DNA of 26,316 nt. Origin: an uncultured Lachnospiraceae bacterium. Lineage in GTDB: Bacteria; Bacillota; Clostridia; Lachnospirales; Lachnospiraceae. The translations under genes were made by a program, and so were the position numbers. Under the pieces are notes generated by a model. The model was not told the origin of the DNA. It ran no database searches and saw only the letters and a program-made list of their open reading frames with translations. Of the stretch, positions 16,643 to 25,302 are shown piece after piece. Every line of letters starts with the position of its first letter. The first letter of the stretch is position 1. The stretch covers positions 1-26,316 of the forward strand of contig CAJOQZ010000216.1 in the NCBI GenBank assembly GCA_905236585.1, written 5' to 3'.

Positions 16643-17092
16643 CTAATTCGAACTGCTCACATGCACATCCATCGTCGCCATCACTTCCGGGTGCAGTTTG
16701 ACCTTCACTTCATGCGTGCCGAGGGATTTGATGGGCTCGTCTAATACAATCTTCTTTTTATCCAGTTCTTTGCCGTACTGGGCTTTGACTGCAGCGGAAA
16801 TCTCTTTGGACGATACGGAGCCGAAGACCCGGTCCCCCTCTCCCGTCTTGATCGTCGTCTCCACTTTCCAGCCCTCGATCTCTTTGGCAAATTCCTGTGC
16901 CGCCGCGAGGTTCTCCGCGTCGACTTTTATCTTGTTCTGCTGGCGGAGTTTTAAGTCGTTTAACGCCTTCGGCGTCGCCTCCACAGCAAGTTTTTTCTTG
17001 ATCAGCATATTGCGTGCGTAGCCTTCGGAAACTTCGATCACGTCGCCCTTTTTCCCCTGTGCGCGCACATCCTGCAATAATATTACTTTCAT
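16643..17092 (-). CDS. rplI: 50S ribosomal protein L9
   Basis: L9 binds 23S rRNA at the base of the L1 stalk. The 149-residue product starts MKVILLQDVRAQGKKGDVIE, with the family signature GYARNMLIKKKLAVEATP, a long helix (about 42-75) and a C-terminal domain containing EGDRVFGSVSSKEI. Its ATG overlaps the gdpP stop as ATGA (17089-17092). It sits between gdpP and dnaB as in most Firmicutes. Confidence 0.98.
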   Translation of the reverse strand: MKVILLQDVRAQGKKGDVIEVSEGYARNMLIKKKLAVEATPKALNDLKLRQQNKIKVDAENLAAAQEFAKEIEGWKVETTIKTGEGDRVFGSVSSKEISAAVKAQYGKELDKKKIVLDEPIKSLGTHEVKVKLHPEVMATMDVHVSSSN

Positions 17093-19143
17093 AAAACGAT
17101 CTCTCCTTCTTCTATCATTTTGTCGATGGTCTCTTCGATCCGCCGCATCACTTCTTCTTCGCTTTCATCCGCGATCTGCGCTCCCGCGACGTTCAGATGC
17201 CCGCCGCCGCCGAGCCGCTCCATAATCCGCTGCACGTCGATCTCGTCAATCGAGCGTGCGCTCACGTAAATCTTATTATGGAACTGCGTCAAAACAAAGG
17301 ACGCCTTGATCCCGATGATGTTCAGCAGTTCATTCGACGCCTGTGCGCCAACAACCGTCGGACTTTCCAACTCCCTGCCCCGGCAGATGGAGATGGCAAA
17401 CGCCCCCCGGTAGACTTCCGCACGCCGCACGACTTCCGCACGCACCTTGTATGCGTCCATGTCTTCCCGGAGCATCTTCCGCACGCGGGTGACGTCCGCG
17501 CCGCAGCGTTTCAGATATGCCGCCGCTTCAAACGTCCGCACGCCAGTTTTTGTCATAAAGTTGTTGGTGTCGATCAGGATTCCTGAGTAGATGCAGTCCG
17601 CCTCCACCGGCTCCAAACGTATGCGGTCGGAAAAATATTGCAGAATCTCGGCGATCATCTCACACGCCGACGAAGCATAAGGCTCGATATAGGAAAGCGT
17701 CGGATTTACGATCTGCTCTTTGCCCGTGCGGTGATGATCGATCACAACCACCTGTCCGCCGCGCTCCAACAGTTCCGGGCACTCCGTATTCGACGGGCGG
17801 TTCGTATCGACGACCACCAAAAGCGTGTCCTTGTCCCATACGTCAAGCGCCTGATAACTCTCCAAAAACATATCTTCCGCATACAGGTCGCTTTTGGTAA
17901 AATCATCAATAAACGTCCGCAAAGACGCCGTAACCGTGTTCAAGACGATCTGGCATTTTTTCCCGAGGTCGCGCGCCGCCACATAGACGCCGACCGCCGT
18001 CCCGAGCGCATCCGGATCACTGATCTGATGCCCCATGACAAGGATATGTCCGCACCCTTTCATCAATTCCCGCAGCGCCTGCGCCTTCACACGCGCCTTG
18101 ACGCGGGTATTCTTCTCCACCTCTCTGCCCCGCAGTCCGTAATAGGATACGTCCTCGCCGTCCTTGATGACCGCCTGTGAGCCGCCGCGCCCTAAGGCAA
18201 GCCCGATCGCCGCCCGGGCGTACTCCGCGAGTTCTTTGTAGGTGTCGGCTCCCGTACCGATGCCGATGCTGACCGTAATCTCGCTTTCGTTGCCGACTTT
18301 CGTCGCCTTAATATCCTCCAAAAGCGAGAACTTATCTTCTTCCAGCACCGGCAGATAGCGGTTTTGGAAAAAGACGTTGTATTTATCTTTTTCAAGTTTG
18401 CGGACGATCGCGCCCGTTTTTTCAAAATATTTGCCGACCTTGCGGTCAATGACGGCGGAAAGCAGCGCACGCTTCACCTCTTCGACCGCCTCGACGGTAT
18501 CCTCATAATTGTCAATATAGACAAGACCGGTAACGAGTTTCTGCTCCGCGTTCCAGCGCTTGTAATTGACAAGTTCCGTCTCATCCAAAAGCATCAGGGA
18601 AATCAGCGGCGCTTTATCGGCGCTCGCCATCTGGATCATGTCGTTCTCGTTCGCGTCCCTTTCCACATGAAGCCGCCGCAGCACGGCATTGAAATTGCAT
18701 TCGTTATAGATGATGCGGTACTCAAATTCGTCCTCTTTTGCCGCGTCAAGGCTCTCCCTTGTAATCTCCTTAAACAGCGACGTCACGGACTTGTGGTAGT
18801 TTTTATCCTTCGACGTAAGCCGGATAAACAACTCATTCATCCAAAGGATTTTCCCGTTGTCATCCAAAAGCGCATACGGCACCTGAAAATGCTCGAGGAG
18901 TTCTTTTTGCACCGTGGAATAGCGCGTGGCAAAATTGATCAGTTCCTGTTCGATCTGTTTTTGCGAAATGCGGAACAGGATATATACAACGATCGTATAT
19001 GCCGCCACGATCACGGCGCTGATCGAGCCTATGCGCAGATCATACATGGAAAGGATCAGGCTCGCGACAAAAAACAGCGCAGTCATATAAAGCGGCGCAT
19101 AGAAATATGCTTTTAATCTGCCTTTATACTTTAATGAATCCAT
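17089..19143 (-). CDS. gdpP: Cyclic-di-AMP phosphodiesterase GdpP (YybT family)
   Basis: A membrane enzyme that hydrolyses c-di-AMP to pApA, affecting potassium and osmolyte balance, wall stress and beta-lactam tolerance. In 684 residues the order is: two N-terminal membrane segments (about 13-33 and 39-58), a PAS domain (about 75-150), a degenerate GGDEF domain (about 205-345, with no intact GGDEF signature), and a DHH/DHHA1 module. Metal-site residues are in place: GHQISDPDALG with His372, VVVDTN, and VIDHHRTG with Asp469-His470-His471. The DHHA1 end has RLGGGGHLNVAGAQI. This is the complete family architecture. Its ATG overlaps the stop of the upstream ABC transporter gene by one base (TAATG), so it is coupled both ways in the operon. 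Confidence 0.97.
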   Translation of the reverse strand: MDSLKYKGRLKAYFYAPLYMTALFFVASLILSMYDLRIGSISAVIVAAYTIVVYILFRISQKQIEQELINFATRYSTVQKELLEHFQVPYALLDDNGKILWMNELFIRLTSKDKNYHKSVTSLFKEITRESLDAAKEDEFEYRIIYNECNFNAVLRRLHVERDANENDMIQMASADKAPLISLMLLDETELVNYKRWNAEQKLVTGLVYIDNYEDTVEAVEEVKRALLSAVIDRKVGKYFEKTGAIVRKLEKDKYNVFFQNRYLPVLEEDKFSLLEDIKATKVGNESEITVSIGIGTGADTYKELAEYARAAIGLALGRGGSQAVIKDGEDVSYYGLRGREVEKNTRVKARVKAQALRELMKGCGHILVMGHQISDPDALGTAVGVYVAARDLGKKCQIVLNTVTASLRTFIDDFTKSDLYAEDMFLESYQALDVWDKDTLLVVVDTNRPSNTECPELLERGGQVVVIDHHRTGKEQIVNPTLSYIEPYASSACEMIAEILQYFSDRIRLEPVEADCIYSGILIDTNNFMTKTGVRTFEAAAYLKRCGADVTRVRKMLREDMDAYKVRAEVVRRAEVYRGAFAISICRGRELESPTVVGAQASNELLNIIGIKASFVLTQFHNKIYVSARSIDEIDVQRIMERLGGGGHLNVAGAQIADESEEEVMRRIEETIDKMIEEGEIVL

Positions 19144-21041
19144 TATGCATTAACCACCTTGCCGGTATATAACTGATAATACTTGCCGCCCTGTGAAATG
19201 AGTTCCTCGTGGCTCCCGCGTTCGATGATCCGTCCGCCGTCCAATACCATGATGCAGTCGGAGTTGCGGATGGTTGACAGCCGGTGCGCGATGACGAACG
19301 TCGTCCTTCCCCGCATCAGGCGGTCCATTCCGTCCTGGATGATCTTCTCGGTACGGGTGTCGATGGAAGACGTCGCCTCGTCCAAAATCAACGCCGGAGG
19401 ATCGGCGATCGCCGCACGCGCAATAGCCAGCAGCTGCCGCTGCCCTTGGGAAAGGTTCGCTCCGTCGCCGGAAAGCATGGTATCATACCCGTCCGGCAGA
19501 CGGCGGATAAAACCGTCCGCATTCGCAAGACGCGCCGCCGCAACGACTTCCTCGTCCGTCGCGGAGAGTTTGCCGTAGCGGATATTGTCGGCGACCGTCC
19601 CGGTAAACAAATGCGTATCCTGCAAAACGATCCCTAACGACGAGCGCAGGGCGGCTTTTTTTATCTTATTCACATTGATGTCGTCAAAACGGATCTTGCC
19701 GTCCGAGACGTCATAAAAGCGGTTGATCAGATTCGTGATCGTCGTCTTGCCCGCGCCGGTCGCACCGACGAAGGCGATCTTCTGACCCTCTTTTGCATAC
19801 ATGACGATATTATGCAGCACCGGCTTATTCGGCACATAGGAAAAGTCCACGTCATCAAAGACGATCCTGCCGGAGAGTTTGGTATAGGTCGTCGTCCCCT
19901 CCTGGCTGTGATAGTGCTTCCACGCCCAAACGCCGGTGCGCTCCTCGCACTCTATCAGTTCGCCGTTATCCTCTTTTGCGTTGACGAGCGTGACATAGCC
20001 GTCGTCAACCTCCGGCTCCTCGTCCATAAGCCCGAAGATCCGCCCCGCGCCCGCCATCGCCATAACGATGAAGTTCAGCTGCTGGCTCACCTGCGAGATC
20101 GGCATGTTGAAACTCTTGTTAAACGACAGGAAACTTGCGAGTTTCCCCAGCGTAAGCCCCGTCATCCCGGACAGCGCGAGCGCCCCGCCGACCACCGCGA
20201 TCAGCACATAACTGATATTGCCGATCTGGGCGTTCGCCGGCATTAGGATATTCGCGAATTTATTCGCGTTGTCCGCGCTTTCGAACAACTGATCGTTTAA
20301 TTTCTTAAACTCCGCGATCGACTCCTCTTCATGGCAGAAAACCTTGACGACTTTCTGCCCGTTCATCATCTCCTGAATGTTGCCATTCAGCGCCGCGATA
20401 TCCCGCTGCTGCGCACCGAAATATTTTGCCGAACTGCCGCCTAAGTTTTTCGTCACAATAAGCATCACGCCGACCATCAAAAGCGTGACCGCCGTCAACG
20501 GCACGCTTAAGATGAACATGGATACAAGCACGGAAACCACCGTAAAGGACGCGTTTATCATCTGCGGAATCGACTGCGAGATCATCTGCCGCATCGTGTC
20601 GATATCGTTCGTATAAAAACTCATGATATCCCCATGCTTATGCGTATCAAAATAAGAGATCGGCAGTTTTTCCATGTGTTCGAACAGTTCGTTGCGGAAC
20701 CGCCGCTGCGCGCCCTGCGAGACATACACCATGATCAGATTATACGTAAGCGCCGCAGCAATTCCGATGCAGTAGAACGCCGCCACTTTCAAAATCGCCT
20801 GTAAAAGCGGCGTAAAATCGGCATTTTCGCTTTCGAGCATCGGCATCACATAATCATCGATCAACGTCTGCATGAAAAGCGTCCCCCGGACATTCGCAAG
20901 CACCGAAATGATGATGCAGACGAATACGGCGGCAAACTGCAGTCCATAATAACGGAACAGATACGCAAAGAGCCGTTTCATTGTATCCGCTGAGTTTGCG
21001 ATGTCTTTGCGGCTGACCTGTTGTGCGCGTGGTCTCGGCAT
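19143..21041 (-). CDS. ABC exporter half-transporter, catalytic partner
   Basis: A type IV ABC exporter subunit of 632 residues from the ATG at 21041 (GGGAGGGG 7 nt upstream); a TTG at 21047 is less likely. Six membrane helices occupy about 15-330. The nucleotide-binding domain has Walker A GATGAGKTT, Walker B LILDEATSSID with the catalytic Glu, and a canonical H-loop (VIAHRLSTI). The signature is LSQGQ, not LSGGQ. In heterodimeric exporters such as TM287/288 or BmrCD the altered signature faces the degenerate site of the partner, which fits here. An insert of some 40 residues (about 345-395, with Trp and Glu) separates the membrane part from the ATPase. The partner gene ends 2 nt before this start. 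The substrate is unknown; drugs, lipids or peptides are possible. Confidence 0.93.
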   Translation of the reverse strand: MPRPRAQQVSRKDIANSADTMKRLFAYLFRYYGLQFAAVFVCIIISVLANVRGTLFMQTLIDDYVMPMLESENADFTPLLQAILKVAAFYCIGIAAALTYNLIMVYVSQGAQRRFRNELFEHMEKLPISYFDTHKHGDIMSFYTNDIDTMRQMISQSIPQMINASFTVVSVLVSMFILSVPLTAVTLLMVGVMLIVTKNLGGSSAKYFGAQQRDIAALNGNIQEMMNGQKVVKVFCHEEESIAEFKKLNDQLFESADNANKFANILMPANAQIGNISYVLIAVVGGALALSGMTGLTLGKLASFLSFNKSFNMPISQVSQQLNFIVMAMAGAGRIFGLMDEEPEVDDGYVTLVNAKEDNGELIECEERTGVWAWKHYHSQEGTTTYTKLSGRIVFDDVDFSYVPNKPVLHNIVMYAKEGQKIAFVGATGAGKTTITNLINRFYDVSDGKIRFDDINVNKIKKAALRSSLGIVLQDTHLFTGTVADNIRYGKLSATDEEVVAAARLANADGFIRRLPDGYDTMLSGDGANLSQGQRQLLAIARAAIADPPALILDEATSSIDTRTEKIIQDGMDRLMRGRTTFVIAHRLSTIRNSDCIMVLDGGRIIERGSHEELISQGGKYYQLYTGKVVNA

Positions 21042-21043
21042 GA

Positions 21044-22837
21044 TCAATCCCCTCCCGGTTGGTCGAAGTCGCCGCTTCCGGCGCCGGTCTGCGACTCATA
21101 CACATCCCGGTAGATTTCGTTTGCTGCCAACAGTTCTTCGTGCGTTCCAATGCCGTCGATCTTCCCGTCGTCCATCACGATGATGCGGTCCGCATCCATC
21201 ACCGACGATACGCGCTGCGCAATGATGATCTTAGTCGTGCCCGCAATCGCCTCGCGGAACGCCTTGCGGATCTTCGCGTCCGTCGTGGTATCCACCGCGC
21301 TCGTTGAATCGTCGAGGATCAGCACCTTCGGCTTTTTAAGGAGCGCCCTTGCAATGCAAAGCCGCTGCCTTTGTCCGCCGGAAACATTCGTCCCGCCCTG
21401 TTCAATAAACGTATCGTACCCGTCCGGAAACTGTTCGATAAACTCGTCAGCGCAAGCCCATTTGCACGCCTGTCGGCATTCCTCGTCGGTGGCGTTTTTA
21501 TCGCCCCAGCGCAGGTTGTCATAAATCGTCCCGGAAAACAGCACGTTATTCTGCAGCACAACGGACACTTCATTACGGAGCGTCTCAAGGTCATATTTTT
21601 TCACATCAATGCCCCCGACCGAAACGGAGCCGCTTTTTACATCATACAGGTGGGAAATCAGGTTCACCAGAGATGTCTTGGAACTGCCCGTCGAGCCGAT
21701 GATTCCGATCATTTCCCCTGATCGGATATGCAGGTCGATATCCGACAACACATCGCCTCCCGCGTGCGTTCCGTATGCAAAATCGACATGGGAAAAATCG
21801 ACCGAGCCGTCCTTTACTTCCATCACCGGATCATCCGGGTTCGTAATCGTCGGACGCTCAGAAAGCACCTCGGTGATGCGCTCCGCAGATGCGATCGACA
21901 TGGTGATCATGACAAAGATCATTGAGAGCATCATCAGGCTCATCAAAATATTCATGCAGTAGGTAAGGAGGCTCATCAATTCGCCGGTGGTCAAATGATC
22001 CGATACGATCAGTTTCGCGCCGAACCAACTGATTAAGAGGATGCACGCGTACACCATGCCCTGCATGATCGGCATCATGCCCACAAGCATCCGCTCCGCC
22101 CGGATGAACATGCGGTACAGGTTGTTGCTTGCGGCATGGAATTTTTGCGTCTCATAGTCTTCGCGGACGAATGCTTTTACGACCCGGATGCCCGATACGT
22201 TCTCCTGCACGGAGGCATTCAGATCGTCGTACTTTTTGAAGACCTGTTCGAAAATCTTTTTCGTGCGCACCGTGATAAACGCGACTACGACGCCAAGGAT
22301 CAGCGCCGCCCACAGATAGATCTGCGCCAGTTGAGGGCTGATATAAAACGACATCAGCATCGCCACAATAAGGCTCGCCGGAGCGCGCGTTCCGATACGT
22401 AAGATCATCTGGAAGGAGTTCTGCAGATTCGTCACATCCGTCGTCAGCCTCGTAATCAGCGAGGATTGGGAAAACTTATCAATATTCGCAAAGGAAAATG
22501 TCTGGATGTTCTCAAACATGGACTGCCGCAGGTTCCGCGCAAATCCGGTCGATGCCCGCGCCCCGTACCTGCCGCCTTCGATACCGGCGAACAAGCCGAT
22601 CCCGGCGCATACGACCATACATCCGCCGATCATAAAAATATGCCGCAGGTTGCCCGCCTCAACGCCGTCGTCAATGATGGACGCCATCAAAAGCGGAATG
22701 ATCATCTCCATCGCCACTTCGAGAAGCATAAAAACCGGCGTCAGAAAAACGTCCTTTTTATATTCTTTAACCTCTTGTAAAAGGCGTAAAATCATTGTTC
22801 CACCGTAACTATCGCTACATTGCTCCATGCACGTCAT
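21044..22837 (-). CDS. ABC exporter half-transporter, degenerate-site partner
   Basis: The other half of the exporter, with six membrane helices and a C-terminal ATPase. The ATPase has a modified Walker A (GSTGSSKTS), an intact signature (NVSGGQRQRL), Walker B ending LILDDSTSAVD with Asp in place of the catalytic Glu, and Gln in place of the switch His (IIIAQRVSSV). These three changes define the degenerate site of heterodimeric exporters. The start is uncertain: ATG 22837 follows a two-codon minigene and a strong AGGAGG, while ATG 22795 (MILRLLQEVKEYKKD) matches the usual family N-terminus and has GGTGGA 4 nt upstream. It is the first gene of the operon ABC-ABC-gdpP-rplI-dnaB. Confidence 0.92.
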   Translation of the reverse strand: MTCMEQCSDSYGGTMILRLLQEVKEYKKDVFLTPVFMLLEVAMEMIIPLLMASIIDDGVEAGNLRHIFMIGGCMVVCAGIGLFAGIEGGRYGARASTGFARNLRQSMFENIQTFSFANIDKFSQSSLITRLTTDVTNLQNSFQMILRIGTRAPASLIVAMLMSFYISPQLAQIYLWAALILGVVVAFITVRTKKIFEQVFKKYDDLNASVQENVSGIRVVKAFVREDYETQKFHAASNNLYRMFIRAERMLVGMMPIMQGMVYACILLISWFGAKLIVSDHLTTGELMSLLTYCMNILMSLMMLSMIFVMITMSIASAERITEVLSERPTITNPDDPVMEVKDGSVDFSHVDFAYGTHAGGDVLSDIDLHIRSGEMIGIIGSTGSSKTSLVNLISHLYDVKSGSVSVGGIDVKKYDLETLRNEVSVVLQNNVLFSGTIYDNLRWGDKNATDEECRQACKWACADEFIEQFPDGYDTFIEQGGTNVSGGQRQRLCIARALLKKPKVLILDDSTSAVDTTTDAKIRKAFREAIAGTTKIIIAQRVSSVMDADRIIVMDDGKIDGIGTHEELLAANEIYRDVYESQTGAGSGDFDQPGGD

Positions 22838-22845
22838 CAAGCCAT
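22837..22845 (-). other. Two-codon minigene ATG-GCT-TGA overlapping the ABC gene start
   Basis: The best ribosome binding site of the leader, AAAGGAGG, is spaced for the ATG at 22845, which is followed at once by GCT and TGA. The stop overlaps the next ATG as TGATG (22837). Ribosomes could start, stop after two codons and restart, which would tune expression of the exporter operon. Confidence 0.35.
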
Positions 22846-22897
22846 GTCCCCTCCTTTGCGCAAGCGCGGGTGGGAACAGGCTTCTGACCCTTGCATC

Positions 22898-22926
22898 ATT
22901 ATATTACTTTTTGGGTGAAAAGGCAA
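22898..22926 (-). promoter_or_regulatory. Sigma-A promoter of the ABC-gdpP-rplI-dnaB operon
   Basis: On the minus strand TTGCCT (22926-22921), a 17-nt spacer, and a perfect TATAAT (22903-22898). The leader of about 45 nt contains GCGCTTGCGC just before the ribosome binding site. Confidence 0.85.
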
Positions 22927-22927
22927 A

Positions 22928-22946
22928 TTGCGCGGCTGCAGCGCAA
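22928..22946 (-). terminator. Hairpin between the lipoprotein gene and the ABC promoter
   Basis: TTGCGC and GCGCAA (22941-22946 and 22928-22933) form a 6-bp stem with a 7-nt loop, followed on the minus strand by TTTGCCTTTT. It lies 5 nt after the lipoprotein stop and directly abuts the -35 box of the next promoter. It is probably a weak terminator. Confidence 0.4.
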
Positions 22947-22950
22947 ACAG

Positions 22951-24345
22951 TCAGCCTTGCGCGTCATCCCTTTCGTTTTTCAGTACGTTGTCATCCACCG
23001 AACATTGCTCCAGCGTCACGGAATAATCGGAGAACCGCTTGTATGTATTATCCTTAAACTCGCAGTTTTTGAATATCACGTCGCCGTACTCATCCGTTTG
23101 AACGAACACCCCTTCATACGCGCCGGATGAGTCATTGTCATGGATATTGCAGTCTTCAAACAACACGCCGAAACTTCCGGTTAAATCGAACATGGACAGA
23201 TCGCTCGAATTACGCATTTCACAATCCCGGAACTGTATGTAATCGGAATTGGTTAAAGACACCAGCCCGTAGGTGCATTCGTAAATTTCGCTGCCGGATA
23301 CGGTGATATTCGAGCAGGACTGCGTCTCCACGCCGTACGTTCCGCTGCCGTACAACTTGCAGTCCTCAATGGCAATCCCGGTGATGCCGGAAAAATAAGC
23401 GACGCTGCCGGAACAATAGCCCGGCTCCACATCATGCCCGACCGTCAGCCTGCGAAGCGTGATATTCGAGCCTCCCTCCATAAAGGAAAGCACCGGCGAG
23501 TACGCCTCCGAAACGCAGATAAGAACGTCCGCCCCGTCTTCCGCCTCTATGCAGAGATTGGATACGCCCTCAAACTGAATCTGTCCGTTTTCATAGTCCA
23601 CATATTTGCTCTTGAATGCGCTTCCGTCAACAGACGACAGATTATAGGTTCCGCCCGCAAGAATGATCTTTGTATTGTTTTTTATGTTCTCAAGCAGACC
23701 TTTCACATCCGATACCGTAACCGTGTCAAAATACCGCAGGTCTTCGAGGTTGTCGAGCCGGGGCGAGTCCTTTCGCAGATATGTCCCTATCAATTCGTAC
23801 TTGTAATAATAGTCCTCGTCATCATCTTCATCTTCGTAGCATTCATATGTCACCAGCGTATCATCATCAATGAGGGCAAGCGACATTTCGCTGTCATCTT
23901 CAAACACCTGCGAAAACGTATAACTCCATTCTTCGTTCTCACAGCCTTCATACGCGGGCTTTTCCCGGTAAACGAGTTCGTTCCCGTAGATCTTGTTCGA
24001 CTCATATTCGCTTGCAAAGCGGTAATTCGCCAAAAAACGGTCGTCCTCTTTTTGAATCTGCATTTCGGCTTCGCTGGCATACGGGTCGTCGCACATGGTG
24101 ATATATTCGTATGTCTCCCCGTCTTCATACTCCGAACGACCGGTATAATACACCATCACCCAGTCGCCCTCGAGCGCGTCCTGTGCAGGAATGGCTTCTT
24201 TTTCCGCCGCATCTTCCGACGCTGCCGCCGGATCGTCCTTTGCCGTGGGCTGAACCGCTCCCTGTGAACCGCACGCCGCGCCGACAATCGCTACCGCCAT
24301 CATAAGAAAAAAAGCCGCCGTTTTCCTTTTCCATAAACGATTCAT
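22951..24345 (-). CDS. Putative lipoprotein with right-handed beta-helix repeats
   Basis: A 464-residue exported protein. The N-terminus (MNRLWKRKTAAFFLMMAVAI then VGAACGS) looks like a lipoprotein signal with Cys at about 26, though Gly rather than Leu/Val at -3 makes the lipobox imperfect. A linker rich in Ala, Asp and Glu follows, then an acidic region (about 55-195, with EDEDDDEDYYYKYEL). The C-terminal half (about 205-455) is a run of parallel beta-helix turns of the pectate-lyase/NosD type, with repeated patterns such as NITVSGSEIYECTYGL and VLFEDCNIHDNDSSG. Such folds bind or cleave polysaccharide, but no catalytic residues can be assigned. TAGGAGA precedes the ATG. The LUD-domain gene ends 19 nt upstream, so the two are probably cotranscribed. 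Specific function unknown. Confidence 0.8.
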   Translation of the reverse strand: MNRLWKRKTAAFFLMMAVAIVGAACGSQGAVQPTAKDDPAAASEDAAEKEAIPAQDALEGDWVMVYYTGRSEYEDGETYEYITMCDDPYASEAEMQIQKEDDRFLANYRFASEYESNKIYGNELVYREKPAYEGCENEEWSYTFSQVFEDDSEMSLALIDDDTLVTYECYEDEDDDEDYYYKYELIGTYLRKDSPRLDNLEDLRYFDTVTVSDVKGLLENIKNNTKIILAGGTYNLSSVDGSAFKSKYVDYENGQIQFEGVSNLCIEAEDGADVLICVSEAYSPVLSFMEGGSNITLRRLTVGHDVEPGYCSGSVAYFSGITGIAIEDCKLYGSGTYGVETQSCSNITVSGSEIYECTYGLVSLTNSDYIQFRDCEMRNSSDLSMFDLTGSFGVLFEDCNIHDNDSSGAYEGVFVQTDEYGDVIFKNCEFKDNTYKRFSDYSVTLEQCSVDDNVLKNERDDAQG

Positions 24346-24364
24346 ATGCCTTATCTCCTACGTT

Positions 24365-24994
24365 CTAAAATCCAAGAATATCATTTACCAAAATCACATG
24401 AATCCGCCCCTCATGCCGCGAAAACCGCGTGATCAAAAACTGGCAGCAGATTGTGTCCGGAGACTTGCAGTTCATGCAGGAACCCGTTTTCGCGCAGGGC
24501 GTGGAGAGCCCGAATCTCTGCGCATTTATAGGCGCCGCAACATTGCGGGCACGCTTCATTGCCCCGTCCACGTCGTCACAGACCTTGTTCATTCCGACAA
24601 TGAAAATGACTTTTTTCGGTCCCTGAGCGATCGCCGACACACGGTTGGCGTTGCCGTCGATATTCACTATAACGCCGTCTTCCGTGATCGCGTTCGCGCT
24701 TGCAAGGAAAATATCCGCATCATACGTCGCGAGCATTGCCGCACGTTTGTCAGCCGCCTTGTCCCGATCCAAAAAGTTGTATTTTTCGTTATTCACCGCA
24801 TCCACCAGACCGATCTCATGTGCGCTCATCGCGCCGCCCATGGCGATGCTGCTGCCCTCCGGGATCAGCGCAAGCGCCTGTTTTAGAGCGTCCTCTTTTG
24901 TCGCCGCGTAGTAGCCTGTCATGTTGCGGGATTTAAGTCCTTTGATTACCTTTTGTGCAAGAAGTTCGTTGCGTTTGGTGATGTTCTCATTCAT
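24365..24994 (-). CDS. LUD-domain protein (YkgG/LutC family)
   Basis: A 209-residue protein of the lactate-utilisation (LUD, formerly DUF162) family. The Rossmann-like core is complete: GSSIAMGGAMSAHEIGLVD (48-66), ADIFLASANAITEDG (93-107), VNIDGNANRVSAIAQGPKKV, and IVGMNKVCDDVDGAMKRARN. The C-terminus holds a Cys cluster (Cys167, 173, 176, 183, 184) that could bind a metal or Fe-S cluster. LutC-like proteins normally work with LutA and LutB in L-lactate oxidation, but neither is adjacent here. A stand-alone form with this Cys tail is common in Clostridia and its role is not established. AAAGG lies about 8 nt before the ATG, and an extended -10 promoter is upstream. It precedes the beta-helix lipoprotein gene by 19 nt. 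Confidence 0.9.
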   Translation of the reverse strand: MNENITKRNELLAQKVIKGLKSRNMTGYYAATKEDALKQALALIPEGSSIAMGGAMSAHEIGLVDAVNNEKYNFLDRDKAADKRAAMLATYDADIFLASANAITEDGVIVNIDGNANRVSAIAQGPKKVIFIVGMNKVCDDVDGAMKRARNVAAPINAQRFGLSTPCAKTGSCMNCKSPDTICCQFLITRFSRHEGRIHVILVNDILGF

Positions 24995-25046
24995 GGCATT
25001 ATCCTTTCGTTTCCTTTTTCGCTTAACAATATTGACTTTGACGCTT

Positions 25047-25055
25047 ATTATATCA
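25047..25055 (-). promoter_or_regulatory. Extended -10 promoter of the LUD-lipoprotein operon
   Basis: TGATATAAT on the minus strand (25055-25047) is a TGn-TATAAT extended -10. No good -35 lies at 17 nt. The distance to the LUD start codon is about 52 nt. Confidence 0.6.
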
Positions 25056-25190
25056 ATTCTGTTTCAAGAAAAAAAGACCTAAGGCGAGGAACGCACGGAA
25101 ATCAATTTTCATCCAATCATTTCTTGGGAACAAACAAATCTCCGTGTGAGGAACAGGATAGAATTTTGTGCATCACGTATAATTTTGGGA

Positions 25191-25241
25191 TTGACATAAT
25201 TACGGTTTTATCGTAATATAAAATTACGGAATAACCGTGAT
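25191..25241 (+). promoter_or_regulatory. Promoter with two tandem operator dyads before the XRE-Uma2 gene
   Basis: TTGACA (25191-25196), 17 nt, TAATAT (25214-25219) form a strong sigma-A promoter. Two 19-bp dyads lie on it: 25199-25217 with arms ATTACG and CGTAAT, and 25223-25241 with arms ATTACGG and CCGTGAT (one mismatch). Their starts are 24 nt apart. The first fills the spacer and reaches the -10, the second covers the likely transcription start. Binding by the encoded HTH protein would shut off its own gene. Confidence 0.8.
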
Positions 25242-25302
25242 GACATTTTTCCTTATCCTTAAAAATTATTTGACCCTCGCCCAGCGGAAGGAGGCTTTGC
25301 TT

